Shown here: positions 45,177 to 54,288 of the stretch, in pieces
Layout of the letters: each line of letters starts with the position of its first letter
How positions within the stretch are numbered: the first letter of the stretch is position 1
Assembly (NCBI RefSeq): GCF_007567505.1
Contig: NZ_CP041783.1
Span: forward strand, 2,418,001 to 2,482,000
Source of the DNA: Shewanella donghaensis
GTDB taxonomy: Bacteria; Pseudomonadota; Gammaproteobacteria; Enterobacterales; Shewanellaceae
Reading direction: 5' to 3'
DNA length: 64,000 nucleotides
Made by a program: the position numbers and the translations under genes
The notes under the pieces: model-generated
Told to the model about the DNA's origin: nothing
The model's input: the letters and a program-made list of their open reading frames with translations, nothing else
Databases searched by the model: none

Positions 45177-45620
45177 ATGCCTGAAGGCACCAAAAAACTT
45201 GGCGTACTCGCTATCGCAGGTGTAGAACCTTACCAGGAAAAAGCTGGTGAGGAGTATATGGGTGAGAAGCAACGCGCTCATTTTAAATTGATTCTAGAAG
45301 CTTGGCGTAATCAGCTACGTGAAGAAGTAGATCGTACTTTGAACCATATGCAAGATGAAGCAGCTAATTTTCCAGATCCTGTAGATCGTGCAGCTCAAGA
45401 AGAAGAGTTTAGCTTAGAGCTTCGAGCACGCGACAGAGAACGTAAACTGATCAAGAAAATTGAAAAGACATTACAAAAAATTGAAGAAGACGATTTCGGC
45501 TTCTGTGATTCATGTGGTGTTGAGATCGGTATTCGCCGCTTAGAAGCACGTCCAACAGCTGATCAGTGTATCGACTGTAAGACGCTTGCTGAAATCAAAG
45601 AAAAGCAAATGGCTGGCTAA
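45177..45620 (+). CDS. dksA: RNA polymerase-binding transcription factor DksA
   Basis: 147 residues. The coiled coil (about 33-105) ends with the aspartates of the tip in [18 protein letters not shown], which approach the polymerase active site. The zinc finger has Cys110, Cys113, Cys131 and Cys134 ([17 protein letters not shown], then CIDC). DksA works with ppGpp to control rRNA and amino-acid promoters. AGGAG lies upstream of the ATG. A strong hairpin separates it from gluQ. Confidence 0.98.
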   Translation: MPEGTKKLGVLAIAGVEPYQEKAGEEYMGEKQRAHFKLILEAWRNQLREEVDRTLNHMQDEAANFPDPVDRAAQEEEFSLELRARDRERKLIKKIEKTLQKIEEDDFGFCDSCGVEIGIRRLEARPTADQCIDCKTLAEIKEKQMAG

Positions 45621-45686
45621 TTTAGCTGGGTTATTTTGCAACAGTCAGTGCTATCTAACTTTAAACTTTAGTTAGTATCTGCAATT

Positions 45687-45713
45687 GGGCGAGATTATTC
45701 TCGCCCTTTGTTT
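45687..45713 (+). terminator. hairpin terminator between dksA and gluQ
   Basis: GGGCGAGA and TCTCGCCC form a perfect 8-bp stem (45687-45706) around TTAT, followed by TTTGTTT. It lies 66 bp after the dksA stop. A comparable terminator between dksA and gluQ is described in enterobacteria, where read-through feeds gluQ. Confidence 0.9.
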
Positions 45714-45743
45714 ATGTTTTTTTTGATATTTATGGGTTTGATT

Positions 45744-46661
45744 ATGTCTAATCAATATATGATTGCCCCTATTTATAAAGGTATCTCGGTGAATTCACCC
45801 GCTTATATTGGCCGCTTTGCTCCATCCCCATCAGGACCATTACATTTTGGTTCTCTGATTGCAGCCTTGGGCAGTTATCTTCGCGCAAAACAGCAACAAG
45901 GAAAGTGGCTCGTCCGCATTGAAGATATTGATCCACCGCGGGAAGTCGCTGGTGCGAGTAGTGATATCTTAGCCACCTTAGATGCTTATGGCTTGCATTG
46001 GGATGATACTGAATTATATCAAAGCCAACGCTTAGCCGTTTATCAGCATCATATTGACCAATTACTGGCACAAGATTTAGCCTATTATTGCCAATGTACC
46101 AGAAAACAAATCCAACAAATGGGTGGCGTATACAACAGCCAATGTGGTCAGCTCTCAACAACGTTGGTTAAAGGCGCTATCCGTATTAGAAATACTGCCC
46201 AAATCGCTAGTTTTAATGACTTAGTGATGGGGGACCTCAGGGTAATACACAGTTTTGCAGCTGAAGATTTTATCATTAAGCGTAGCGATGGCCTTTACGC
46301 CTATCAACTGGCTGTAGTACTTGATGATGCGTTTCAAAAAATTACTGAAGTCGTTAGAGGCTGTGATTTACTCGAAACAAGTTGCCGTCAAATAAGTATG
46401 AATAATATTCTGGATTTAATTTCACCCCAGTGGTTACACCTACCACTTGCTTGCACTGAGCCAGGGTTTAAATTATCAAAACAAAATTATGCCAATGCTA
46501 TTGATATAAAGCGCCCTCAAGCGAGCATTAATGCCGCTTTGGGCTTTCTTGGACAACAAACTGTCGACATTGACGATGTCGACGTCATGCTAAAACAGGC
46601 GGGTGAACAATTTAATATAGCTCATATTCCGCAAGTATCTGAGATTCTGATTGAGCAGTGA
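45744..46661 (+). CDS. gluQ: glutamyl-Q tRNA(Asp) synthetase
   Basis: 305 residues from the ATG at 45744; a start at 45708 is possible but falls at the tail of the terminator. The class I HIGH-like motif is in APSPSGPLHFGSLIAALGSY. Zinc ligands are in CQCTRKQIQQMGG plus YNSQCG, and the KMSKS-like site is FKLSKQN. There is no anticodon-binding domain, which defines this family against GltX. It glutamylates the queuosine in the anticodon of tRNA-Asp. The dksA-gluQ-pcnB order matches E. coli. Confidence 0.93.
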   Translation: MSNQYMIAPIYKGISVNSPAYIGRFAPSPSGPLHFGSLIAALGSYLRAKQQQGKWLVRIEDIDPPREVAGASSDILATLDAYGLHWDDTELYQSQRLAVYQHHIDQLLAQDLAYYCQCTRKQIQQMGGVYNSQCGQLSTTLVKGAIRIRNTAQIASFNDLVMGDLRVIHSFAAEDFIIKRSDGLYAYQLAVVLDDAFQKITEVVRGCDLLETSCRQISMNNILDLISPQWLHLPLACTEPGFKLSKQNYANAIDIKRPQASINAALGFLGQQTVDIDDVDVMLKQAGEQFNIAHIPQVSEILIEQ

Positions 46662-46738
46662 TATACTCATTAGCTCACAATTGGTATATCATAGCCGCCA
46701 GATTTTTAACCATTTAATTATGTCGTTCGAGGTGTATT

Positions 46739-48175
46739 ATTTTTCGCCGTATTAGCCAATTCTGCAAACAACTGTTTGAAGACAATAAAACCACTCCTGT
46801 CATTGAGCCAGAAAGCCAAGACGACGGCCTGCGTTTGGACATTGTCAGCAGAGATGCCCATACAGTTTCTCGACGCCAATTAAGTGAAAATGCCTTAAAA
46901 GTACTTTATAGACTCAGTAAGTCAGGCTACAAAGCTTACCTTGTTGGTGGAGGCGTGCGTGACATCTTATTAGGTATGGAACCTAAAGACTTTGATGTCG
47001 TGACTAACGCAACACCAGAAGAAATCAAAAAACTATTCAGAAACTCACGCCTTGTCGGTCGCCGATTTAGATTAGCGCATATCGTATTTGGACGTGACGT
47101 TATCGAAGTGGCCACTTTCCGTGGTCATCACGGCGAAAGTAACGACAACATTTCAAAATCTAACGCCGAAGGCCGCTTATTACGTGACAACGTATATGGT
47201 GAGATTGACGAAGATGCAGAACGTCGTGATTTTACTATTAATGCGCTTTACTACGACATTAGTGATTATTCAATCCGCAGTTACGGCGGTGGTATCAACG
47301 ATATTGAAGCGAGAGTCATAAAACTCATTGGCGATCCGGATAAGCGTTACCGTGAAGACCCAGTGCGTATGCTCCGCGCTGTTCGTTTTGCCACTAAACT
47401 CGATATGACCATCGAGCCAGTGACAGCTGCCCCAATTAAAGAGCTCGCGCCGTTATTAACAGATATTCCTGCAGCACGTATGTATGAAGAAGTGTTGAAG
47501 TTATTCTTTGCTGGTAAAGCACAAGCTAACTACAACATGATGCAGGATTATGGCTTATTTAAACCTTTATTCCCGCAAATTGCGGCATTAATTGAAGAAC
47601 AACCTGCGGGCAATACCGCTAAAATGCTTGACGCTGTGATGGCCAGTACTGATTTACGTGTTCAACAAGATAAGCCGGTCACACCTGCTTTCTTTTATGC
47701 TGCATTATTGTGGTACCCGTTGAAGCAACGTGCTGATGATATCGCATTAGAAAGTGGTCTAAGTCATTATGATGCCCATGTTGCCGCTATGGGTGATGTG
47801 ATGGAACAACAATGTCGCACCATTAGCATACCTCGTCGTTTCAGTACGCCAGCAAAAGATATTTGGCAGCTGCAGTTACGCTTAGAGCGTAGCCAAGGTA
47901 CACGAGCATTTAAATTGCTTGAACACCCTAAATTCCGTGCAGCTTACGATTTGTTGTTATTACGTGGTGAAGCAGAAGCTGGCAACATTGGTAAAATAGC
48001 AACCTGGTGGAAATCATTTGTAGAAGCAGATGAGACCCAACGTCCTGAAATTGCTAAAAGCAGTAACAGCAAGAGCCCTAGTCGTAATCGTAATGCTAAT
48101 CAACGCAAACGTAGACGCCCTAGTAAGCCTAAAACTGATTCAACACCGACTTCTAAGCCTGATACCCAAGGTTAG
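46739..48175 (+). CDS. pcnB: poly(A) polymerase I, with an ATT start codon
   Basis: 478 residues if translation begins at ATT 46739. The first codons read (ATT)-F-R-R-I-S-Q-F-C-K-Q-L-F, matching the E. coli PcnB start with IFTRVANFCRKVL, which also uses AUU. GAGG lies 6 bp upstream, an in-frame TAA at 46715 closes the frame above, and there is no ATG between it and the conserved core. The catalytic region is LVGGGVRDILLGMEPKDFDV. It adds poly(A) tails that expose RNA to decay. The C-terminus is a basic Arg/Lys-rich tail. It is followed 2 bp later by folK. Confidence 0.95.
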   Translation: MFRRISQFCKQLFEDNKTTPVIEPESQDDGLRLDIVSRDAHTVSRRQLSENALKVLYRLSKSGYKAYLVGGGVRDILLGMEPKDFDVVTNATPEEIKKLFRNSRLVGRRFRLAHIVFGRDVIEVATFRGHHGESNDNISKSNAEGRLLRDNVYGEIDEDAERRDFTINALYYDISDYSIRSYGGGINDIEARVIKLIGDPDKRYREDPVRMLRAVRFATKLDMTIEPVTAAPIKELAPLLTDIPAARMYEEVLKLFFAGKAQANYNMMQDYGLFKPLFPQIAALIEEQPAGNTAKMLDAVMASTDLRVQQDKPVTPAFFYAALLWYPLKQRADDIALESGLSHYDAHVAAMGDVMEQQCRTISIPRRFSTPAKDIWQLQLRLERSQGTRAFKLLEHPKFRAAYDLLLLRGEAEAGNIGKIATWWKSFVEADETQRPEIAKSSNSKSPSRNRNANQRKRRRPSKPKTDSTPTSKPDTQG

Positions 48176-48177
48176 CA

Positions 48178-48708
48178 ATGAGCCATGCACTTTCAATTGC
48201 TAGTGCAACTGCTGGCGCAGAAATCACCAAGGCGACAACTGTCTATGTTGCCCTTGGTGCCAACCTTGAAAATCCAAAGCAACAGTTAGATGACGCTGTT
48301 GCTGCAATTAGCCAAATAGCGCTAAAGAATACGGTTAATACATCCCCTTATTATCGTTCAGTGCCTATGGGTGATGTCGAGCAACCTGATTATGTTAATG
48401 GCGTGGTCAGTTTTAAAACCTCATTATCACCCATCGCTTTACTTGATGCATTGCAAGCAATTGAAAATGATCAAGGCAGAGTAAGAGAATTACGTTGGGG
48501 ACCTAGAACCTTAGACCTCGATATTCTATTATATGGTAATCAAAAAATAGCATTACCCAGACTGACAGTTCCGCACTATGGTATGAAACAACGTAGTTTC
48601 GTTTTAGTGCCTCTCGCTGATATAGCGACTGATTTAGTGTTACCTTGTACCAATAAATTACAACACCTTGTTACTGAAGAAATGCGGGCAGAGTTAATTC
48701 AACTTTAG
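48178..48708 (+). CDS. folK: 2-amino-4-hydroxy-6-hydroxymethyldihydropteridine pyrophosphokinase
   Basis: 176 residues with an N-terminal extension of about 20 residues before YVALGANLENPKQQ. The HPPK signature is WGPRTLDLDILLYGNQ. It transfers pyrophosphate to 6-hydroxymethyldihydropterin in folate synthesis. The ATG lies 2 bp after the pcnB stop, so the genes are coupled. The extension has a Ser/Ala-rich low-complexity start, and a start further in is possible though no ATG is present. Confidence 0.94.
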   Translation: MSHALSIASATAGAEITKATTVYVALGANLENPKQQLDDAVAAISQIALKNTVNTSPYYRSVPMGDVEQPDYVNGVVSFKTSLSPIALLDALQAIENDQGRVRELRWGPRTLDLDILLYGNQKIALPRLTVPHYGMKQRSFVLVPLADIATDLVLPCTNKLQHLVTEEMRAELIQL

Positions 48709-48774
48709 CTACTTGTAACGACAATTCTGACTGCATTTCAATTATTTGAATATGATTTATTTGAAGAGTTTATT

Positions 48775-49569
48775 ATGTCAAAAGTCACTAGCTCAACCCT
48801 TATTAAATTCAAAAAAGAAGGTAAGAAATTTACCGCACTAACCGCTTATGATGCTAGCTTTGCCAGTGCATTTGATAGCGAAGGCGTCGATGTACTGCTT
48901 GTTGGTGATTCTTTAGGAATGGTTTTACAAGGCCACAGCGATACCCTCCCTGTCACTGTTAATGATATTGCTTACCACACTGCCAGTGTCAGCAGAGGCT
49001 GTAAGCGCGCCTTACTTATCGCAGATATGCCTTTCATGAGTTACGCAACGCCAGAACAAACCATGACAAATGCCAGCATTTTGATGCAAGCGGGCGCAAC
49101 CATGGTAAAACTTGAAGGCGGTGAATGGCTGCTCGATAGTGTCAAAAAGCTTACTGAACGTGGTATTCCTGTTTGTGCTCATTTAGGGTTAACACCGCAA
49201 TCTGTGCATGTCTTTGGCGGTTTCAAAATCCAAGGTCGTGAAGAAGATAAAGCCCAACGCATGATCGATGATGCGATTGCTTTAGAAGCTGCTGGCGCGC
49301 AATTACTTGTGGTTGAATGCATACCAAGCTCTTTAGCGAAAAAAATCTCACAGGCATTAACAATACCTGTCATTGGGATTGGTGCTGGTGCTGATACCGA
49401 CGGTCAGATCTTGGTCATGCATGACGTTCTAGGTATTTCTAGTGGCTATATTCCAAAATTTTCTAAAAACTATTTGAAGCAAACTGGTGAAATTCGCTCT
49501 GCAGTGAAAGCGTATATTGATGAAGTCGCAGATGGCACTTTCCCAACAGCTGAACACTCATTTAATTAA
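48775..49569 (+). CDS. panB: 3-methyl-2-oxobutanoate hydroxymethyltransferase
   Basis: 264 residues, the family length. It adds a hydroxymethyl group from methylenetetrahydrofolate to 2-oxoisovalerate, the first committed step to pantothenate. Motifs are [33 protein letters not shown], the catalytic VKLEGGEW (Glu near 110) and [19 protein letters not shown]. It is followed by panC, with the same gene order as E. coli. Confidence 0.97.
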   Translation: MSKVTSSTLIKFKKEGKKFTALTAYDASFASAFDSEGVDVLLVGDSLGMVLQGHSDTLPVTVNDIAYHTASVSRGCKRALLIADMPFMSYATPEQTMTNASILMQAGATMVKLEGGEWLLDSVKKLTERGIPVCAHLGLTPQSVHVFGGFKIQGREEDKAQRMIDDAIALEAAGAQLLVVECIPSSLAKKISQALTIPVIGIGAGADTDGQILVMHDVLGISSGYIPKFSKNYLKQTGEIRSAVKAYIDEVADGTFPTAEHSFN

Positions 49570-49608
49570 TATTATTGGCATTATTTAGAATAGTTTAGGT
49601 AAAAGTTG

Positions 49609-50454
49609 ATGATCACCACCGCGAATATTGCTGATATAAGAAAGCAAGTAAAGCAATGGCATATGCAAGGGGAAACCGTTGCTTTTGTGCCTACCATGGG
49701 CAATTTGCATTCAGGACACATTACTTTAGTCACTGAAGCACTTAAAAGAGCACATCATGTGGTTGTCTCTATTTTTGTTAACCCAATGCAGTTTGGTCAA
49801 AATGAAGATTTAGATGCCTATCCTCGCACTTTACAAGATGACGCTGATGCGTTAGTTAACGCGGGGGCAGAACTGCTGTTTACACCGACACCGGATATCA
49901 TTTATCCAAAAGGTTTAGATAAGCAAACATTTGTTGAAGTGCCAAAAATTGGCGAAGAGTTTTGTGGTGCTAGCCGTCCAGGACATTTCCGTGGTGTAGC
50001 AACAATTGTCTGTAAATTATTTAATATTGTTCAACCTGATGTCGCTGTTTTTGGCCGTAAAGATTATCAACAATTGATGGTTATCAGCGCCATGGTAGAA
50101 GATTTATCTTTACCCATAGATATTATTGGTATTGATACGGTTCGGGAGGCTTCAGGTTTAGCAATGAGCTCCAGAAATGGCTTTTTATCTGCTGAACAAA
50201 AAGTTAAAGCAACTGCCATTAAACGTGCAATGGATTATATTGCCGAGCAAGTTTGTGCGGGTGATTCAATAACAGAATGCATTGAAAAAGCGCAACAACA
50301 ACTTGTTGAAGCCGGTTTTACAATGGACTTCTTAGCAGTACGAAACGCCTCTACACTTGCCCTACCCCGCACAAAAGATCGCCACTTAGTCATACTAATT
50401 GCCGCCTTTATTGGTAAGACTCGCTTAATCGATAACCTCACTTTCAGTCGTTAA
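49609..50454 (+). CDS. panC: pantothenate synthetase
   Basis: 281 residues from the ATG at 49609, with AGGT about 9 bp upstream. It joins pantoate and beta-alanine with ATP hydrolysis. The nucleotidyltransferase HIGH-like sequence is [26 protein letters not shown] and the late MSSRNGFL are also typical. panD is not in this cluster. It ends at a hairpin near 50472-50508. Confidence 0.97.
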   Translation: MITTANIADIRKQVKQWHMQGETVAFVPTMGNLHSGHITLVTEALKRAHHVVVSIFVNPMQFGQNEDLDAYPRTLQDDADALVNAGAELLFTPTPDIIYPKGLDKQTFVEVPKIGEEFCGASRPGHFRGVATIVCKLFNIVQPDVAVFGRKDYQQLMVISAMVEDLSLPIDIIGIDTVREASGLAMSSRNGFLSAEQKVKATAIKRAMDYIAEQVCAGDSITECIEKAQQQLVEAGFTMDFLAVRNASTLALPRTKDRHLVILIAAFIGKTRLIDNLTFSR

Positions 50455-50471
50455 GACATCCGCCATAACAG

Positions 50472-50508
50472 TTGTGAGACTTAGTCTATGATTCACTAAG
50501 CCTCACAA
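50472..50508 (+). terminator. hairpin after panC
   Basis: TTGTGAG-A-CTTAGT (50472-50485) pairs with ACTAAG-C-CTCACAA (50495-50508) with one mismatch; 18 bp after the panC stop. The T run is weak, so termination is less certain. Confidence 0.6.
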
Positions 50509-50739
50509 ATTTATAGAGAAGTTGAAGACTTATCTATAAAAACTGCTGTCAAAAAACTGGCGTTATTGTTAATATTACGTCATAGTTAACTAGTATATTC
50601 GAACATTATTGCCACAACCGACTATAATCAACAACAACCAGTGAAGTTCAATGGATATTGAGCTACTAGCGGTAACCTTCTCATATACACACAACAATAA
50701 CGTTGAGCGATATTGGATAACAAAAGGATCTGTGGCCGA

Positions 50740-51255
50740 ATGCCAACAAGACTATTACAAATATTCATTTTTGTGTTTTTTATGGGGAGCCAATTTGCCT
50801 CTGCGAATACAATCTTCAAATGCATGAAAGACGATAAAGTTGTCTTCAGTCAAACTGTCTGTCCAAAAGAGTATCGTCAGCATAAAATCGAGTATCAACT
50901 GGGTATCACGACTGAAGTCGACTCTGATAAAGTCGTGTTAAAAGAAGATCCTTTAAAAGCATTATTAAAGAAAAAAACCATTTCGCAAGAAAAGTTAATC
51001 CAATTGCTTGATAGCGAAGTTTACCGATTAAAACAAGAAAGTAGTTATTTTGAAATTCTTCGTGCCAGTGAAATACAAAAACTAGATCGTAATCGTTATT
51101 GGCATAAGAAAGAGAAAGATGACCCAGAATATATTGGTGACCTAGAAGAAATTAACCAACGCTTTAATGAGTTAATGAAAAATAATCGCCACGTGATTAT
51201 TGTCCTCATTGAGCACAAAACAAAAATTCTAAAAGAGAGTGATGAGACAGATTAG
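50740..51255 (+). CDS. DUF4124-like periplasmic protein
   Basis: 171 residues from the ATG at 50740 (MPTRLLQIFIFVFFMGSQFA), with AAGGA about 12 bp upstream; a TTG at 50713 is possible. The signal peptide is followed by NTIFKCMKDDKVVFSQTVCP, the two-cysteine pattern of DUF4124. The C-terminal half is a charged coiled-coil-like segment (about 80-170), with EEINQRFNELMKNNRH. Function unknown. It stands alone before a terminator. Confidence 0.72.
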   Translation: MPTRLLQIFIFVFFMGSQFASANTIFKCMKDDKVVFSQTVCPKEYRQHKIEYQLGITTEVDSDKVVLKEDPLKALLKKKTISQEKLIQLLDSEVYRLKQESSYFEILRASEIQKLDRNRYWHKKEKDDPEYIGDLEEINQRFNELMKNNRHVIIVLIEHKTKILKESDETD

Positions 51256-51266
51256 TCACTCATATT

Positions 51267-51303
51267 AAAGGCTATAAATTTAACACTTATAGCCTTTATT
51301 TTA
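51267..51303. terminator. terminator-like hairpin between the DUF4124 gene and yheV
   Basis: AAAGGCTATAA at 51267-51277 pairs with TTATAGCCTTT at 51287-51297, stem of 11 bp with a 9-base loop, then TATTTTAT. It separates convergent genes. Confidence 0.8.
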
Positions 51304-51354
51304 TCGAAGCTGCCAGCCATGTGAAAATCAGTTAAGCTAGACATCCCCCATTTA

Positions 51355-51552
51355 TTAATCAGGTTTAAACACACCTATCATATTGCCATTGGCTTTCTCA
51401 GCGACTTTAGCTTCAGTCTGTTGCTCTTGATAATCGCAGTCAATGCATTCTACTGTTTCAATACCATTTTCTTTAAACAAAACGATACTATCCTGTGTAC
51501 TGCATTTAGGACATTTTGCCCCTGCAACAAAGCGTTTTTTAATTTTTGCCAT
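51355..51552 (-). CDS. yheV: YheV-family zinc-ribbon protein
   Basis: 65 residues. Cys14, Cys17 (KCPKCSTQD) and Cys36, Cys39 (CIDCDYQEQQ) form a four-cysteine zinc ribbon. YheV proteins are small, widespread in gammaproteobacteria and of unknown function. In E. coli yheV is near yheS, kefB and slyD; here yheS is directly divergent. Confidence 0.85.
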   Translation of the reverse strand: MAKIKKRFVAGAKCPKCSTQDSIVLFKENGIETVECIDCDYQEQQTEAKVAEKANGNMIGVFKPD

Positions 51553-51715
51553 AGTGATATTATTTTTCTAATTTAGTTGAGCTGTGCCTGTATGGCTATT
51601 TTGCCATGATTTGCAAAGAAGTGCTTCGCTAATCAGACAAATAAAATTTCATTCAGTATTGGTATACGTTATTATCGCTGCACTTTTCGCATTCACTCCA
51701 ATCAAGTTGCCATTC

Positions 51716-53626
51716 ATGATCAACATCAGCCAAGCTCAACTCATTCGCGGAACCAAAACGTTACTCGATGAAGCCAATCTTACCGTCTATCCAGGACATA
51801 AAGTTGGCCTCGTCGGTGCTAATGGCACGGGAAAATCAACACTATTGGCTTTGATCTTAGGTCAACTGCAACTTGATAAAGGCGAGTTTAGCCTGCCAGC
51901 GGGTTGGGAAATAGCCACAGTAGCGCAAGAAACACCTGCACTTGATGTGTCAGCACTAGAGTATGTGCTTGATGGTGATACAGAATACCAAGAATTAGAA
52001 GCTAAGCTGAATAAAGCACAAGATGAAGATGATGGGCATAATATTGCGCTTATTCACGGAAAAATTGATGCTATTGGTGGCTATGCGATCAAATCACGAG
52101 CAGGCTCGCTGCTTGCAGGTCTTGGCTTTAGCGAACCTGACCAACACAATCCGGTGAAGAGTTTTTCAGGTGGTTGGCGCATGCGCCTCAACTTGGCTCA
52201 AGCACTGTTATGCCGTTCAGATCTATTGCTACTCGATGAACCCACCAACCATTTAGATTTAGATACCATGTATTGGTTAGAAGGTTGGATTAAAGCATAC
52301 CAAGGCACACTTATTTTAATCAGCCATGACCGTGATTTTATTGATGGAATTGTGGATGAAATTGTTCATGTAGAACATACCAAGCTTAATTACTACAAAG
52401 GTAACTACAGCTCGTTTGAACGTGTGCGTGCTGAACGTATGGCGCAGCAGCAAGTCGCTTATGAACGTCAGCAAAAAGAACGTGCCCATATGCAAACATT
52501 TGTTGATCGCTTTAGATATAAAGCCAGTAAAGCCAAGCAAGCACAAAGCCGTTTAAAAGCACTTGAGAGAATGGCTAATTTACTGCCATCTCATGCAGAC
52601 AGCCCATTTCACATGGCTTTTCGCGAACCTGAAGCCCTGCCTAATCCGTTAGTCACCATGGAAAAGGTTTCTATCGGCTACGATGATAAAACCATTCTAA
52701 GCGAAGTCGAACTCAATTTAGTACCGGGCGCACGCATTGGATTACTGGGCCGAAATGGCGCAGGTAAATCAACGTTAATTAAGTTGTTATCCGGACAGTT
52801 ACAACCTAAAACAGGTCGATACCAACCTAACCCAGGTATGAATATTGGTTACTTTGCTCAGCATCAAATCGAATTCTTAAGTCTGGATGATACCCCTTTA
52901 CAACATATGGTTCGCCTAGCGCCAAATGCTAAAGAATTAGAACTGCGCAATTTTCTCGGCGGCTTTGGTTTTAATGGTGATATGGCACTTGCCCCTGTAA
53001 GGCCTTTTTCTGGTGGAGAGAAAGCACGTTTAGTGCTTGCCTTAGTTGTTTGGCAACGTCCAAATGTATTACTACTTGATGAACCAACCAACCACTTAGA
53101 TTTAGAAATGCGACATGCACTAACTATGGCATTGCAATCTTTTGAAGGTGCTATGGTGATTGTGTCACATGATAGACATCTTTTACGTTTAAGCTGCAGT
53201 GACTATTATCTTGTAGATCAAGGTGCAGTTAAACCTTTTGAAGGTGATTTAGATGATTATCATCAATGGTTATTAGATGCAGCAAAAGCTGCTCAATCTA
53301 ACGCTAACAAAGATGGTGTAGCCAAACCAACTGTCGATAAAAAGCAGCAAAAACGGTTAGAAGCAGAACTTAGGCAAAAAGTATCACCACTGCGCAAGAA
53401 ACAAATTAAATTAGAAACTGAACAGCAAAAAATAACAGCAAGATTAGCTGAACTTGAAGTGGAGTTGGCTGATGGGTCACTCTATGAAGCTGAAAATAAA
53501 GCTAAAATGACTAAAGTTCTTAATGAAAGAACAACATTAACCCAAGCCATGGATGAAAGTGAAATGACCTGGTTTGAACTACAAGAAGAAATCGAAGTCA
53601 TAGAACAAGAATTTGATATCAGTTAA
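51716..53626 (+). CDS. yheS: ABC-F family ATPase YheS
   Basis: 636 residues from the ATG at 51716 (MINISQAQLIRGTKTLLD), matching the 637 of E. coli; the open frame further upstream lacks homology. Two ATPase cassettes: Walker A GANGTGKS and GRNGAGKS, signatures FSGGWRMRL and FSGGEKARL, and the two LLLDEPTNHLDL. The inter-cassette linker and a C-terminal coiled coil (about 550-636) are present. ABC-F proteins act on the ribosome and have no membrane domain. Confidence 0.96.
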   Translation: MINISQAQLIRGTKTLLDEANLTVYPGHKVGLVGANGTGKSTLLALILGQLQLDKGEFSLPAGWEIATVAQETPALDVSALEYVLDGDTEYQELEAKLNKAQDEDDGHNIALIHGKIDAIGGYAIKSRAGSLLAGLGFSEPDQHNPVKSFSGGWRMRLNLAQALLCRSDLLLLDEPTNHLDLDTMYWLEGWIKAYQGTLILISHDRDFIDGIVDEIVHVEHTKLNYYKGNYSSFERVRAERMAQQQVAYERQQKERAHMQTFVDRFRYKASKAKQAQSRLKALERMANLLPSHADSPFHMAFREPEALPNPLVTMEKVSIGYDDKTILSEVELNLVPGARIGLLGRNGAGKSTLIKLLSGQLQPKTGRYQPNPGMNIGYFAQHQIEFLSLDDTPLQHMVRLAPNAKELELRNFLGGFGFNGDMALAPVRPFSGGEKARLVLALVVWQRPNVLLLDEPTNHLDLEMRHALTMALQSFEGAMVIVSHDRHLLRLSCSDYYLVDQGAVKPFEGDLDDYHQWLLDAAKAAQSNANKDGVAKPTVDKKQQKRLEAELRQKVSPLRKKQIKLETEQQKITARLAELEVELADGSLYEAENKAKMTKVLNERTTLTQAMDESEMTWFELQEEIEVIEQEFDIS

Positions 53627-53728
53627 TTCCTCGCTATCGTTATTTCGATGATGCCGTAAGTTGTCGCTATGAGTTTGCGGTCAGTGCGTTTAAGAGATTG
53701 ATACACGGCAAGGAAGAGGAATAAATTA

Positions 53729-54187
53729 GTGCAGCAGTTTAATTCATTGATTTGGCGAGATTGTGAAAGCCTATATGCTAGCAATCCAACCAGTTATATA
53801 AGCATTCAGGACGATTACCAAGTTAATGTTAATTTATTACTGCTAGCCCAATACCTTGACCAGCAAGCTTACCCTTTAGCGCTTGCACAATGGGAAACGC
53901 TAGCTGCAACAATTGAAGACTGGGATAGTAAAGTCGTCAGCCCATATCGTAAACTTCGCCGCTTAGCTAAGTCCCGTTTACTGCCAGACGAATATCAGAA
54001 AATGCTCGATATAGAGCTGATGATGGAACGAAAAACCCAACAAATGCTACAAAAAAAGTTAAATAAGTTTGAGTTAGAAAATAATAAGGTCGAGCTAATT
54101 TCGACAACTAAAAACTATAATGCTGATAGTTATTTGTGTTTATTTGGCATCAATACTGACTTTTTTACTGCCTTACAATCTAGCTGA
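53729..54187 (+). CDS. TIGR02444 / DUF2390 family protein
   Basis: 152 residues with a GTG start and GAGGAA upstream. The N-terminal half (FNSLIWRDCESLY; QDDYQVNVNLLLLAQYLDQ) follows the TIGR02444 pattern. Function is unknown; the family is helical and cytoplasmic. It is the neighbour of yheS in many gammaproteobacteria. Confidence 0.82.
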   Translation: MQQFNSLIWRDCESLYASNPTSYISIQDDYQVNVNLLLLAQYLDQQAYPLALAQWETLAATIEDWDSKVVSPYRKLRRLAKSRLLPDEYQKMLDIELMMERKTQQMLQKKLNKFELENNKVELISTTKNYNADSYLCLFGINTDFFTALQSS

Positions 54188-54207
54188 ACCATTTCTAACA
54201 ATAGTAA

Positions 54208-54245
54208 AAACCAGCCTATTCGTTCATACCTAAATAGACTGGTTT
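54208..54245. terminator. bidirectional hairpin between convergent genes
   Basis: AAACCAGCCTATT pairs with AAATAGACTGGTTT with one mismatch and an 11-base loop. It stands between the DUF2390 gene and the GMC oxidoreductase gene. Confidence 0.75.
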
Positions 54246-54288
54246 CATCAGACTTCCACTTTATGACTTTCACTTTATAGCTTTAGAT

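Noticed and set aside
45708..45743. Longer start of gluQ at 45708
   Set aside because: It begins directly behind the terminator stem with no ribosome site, and homology starts well downstream.
51584..51715. 44-residue N-terminal extension of yheS
   Set aside because: It has no ABC-F homology, and the ATG at 51716 gives the E. coli length.
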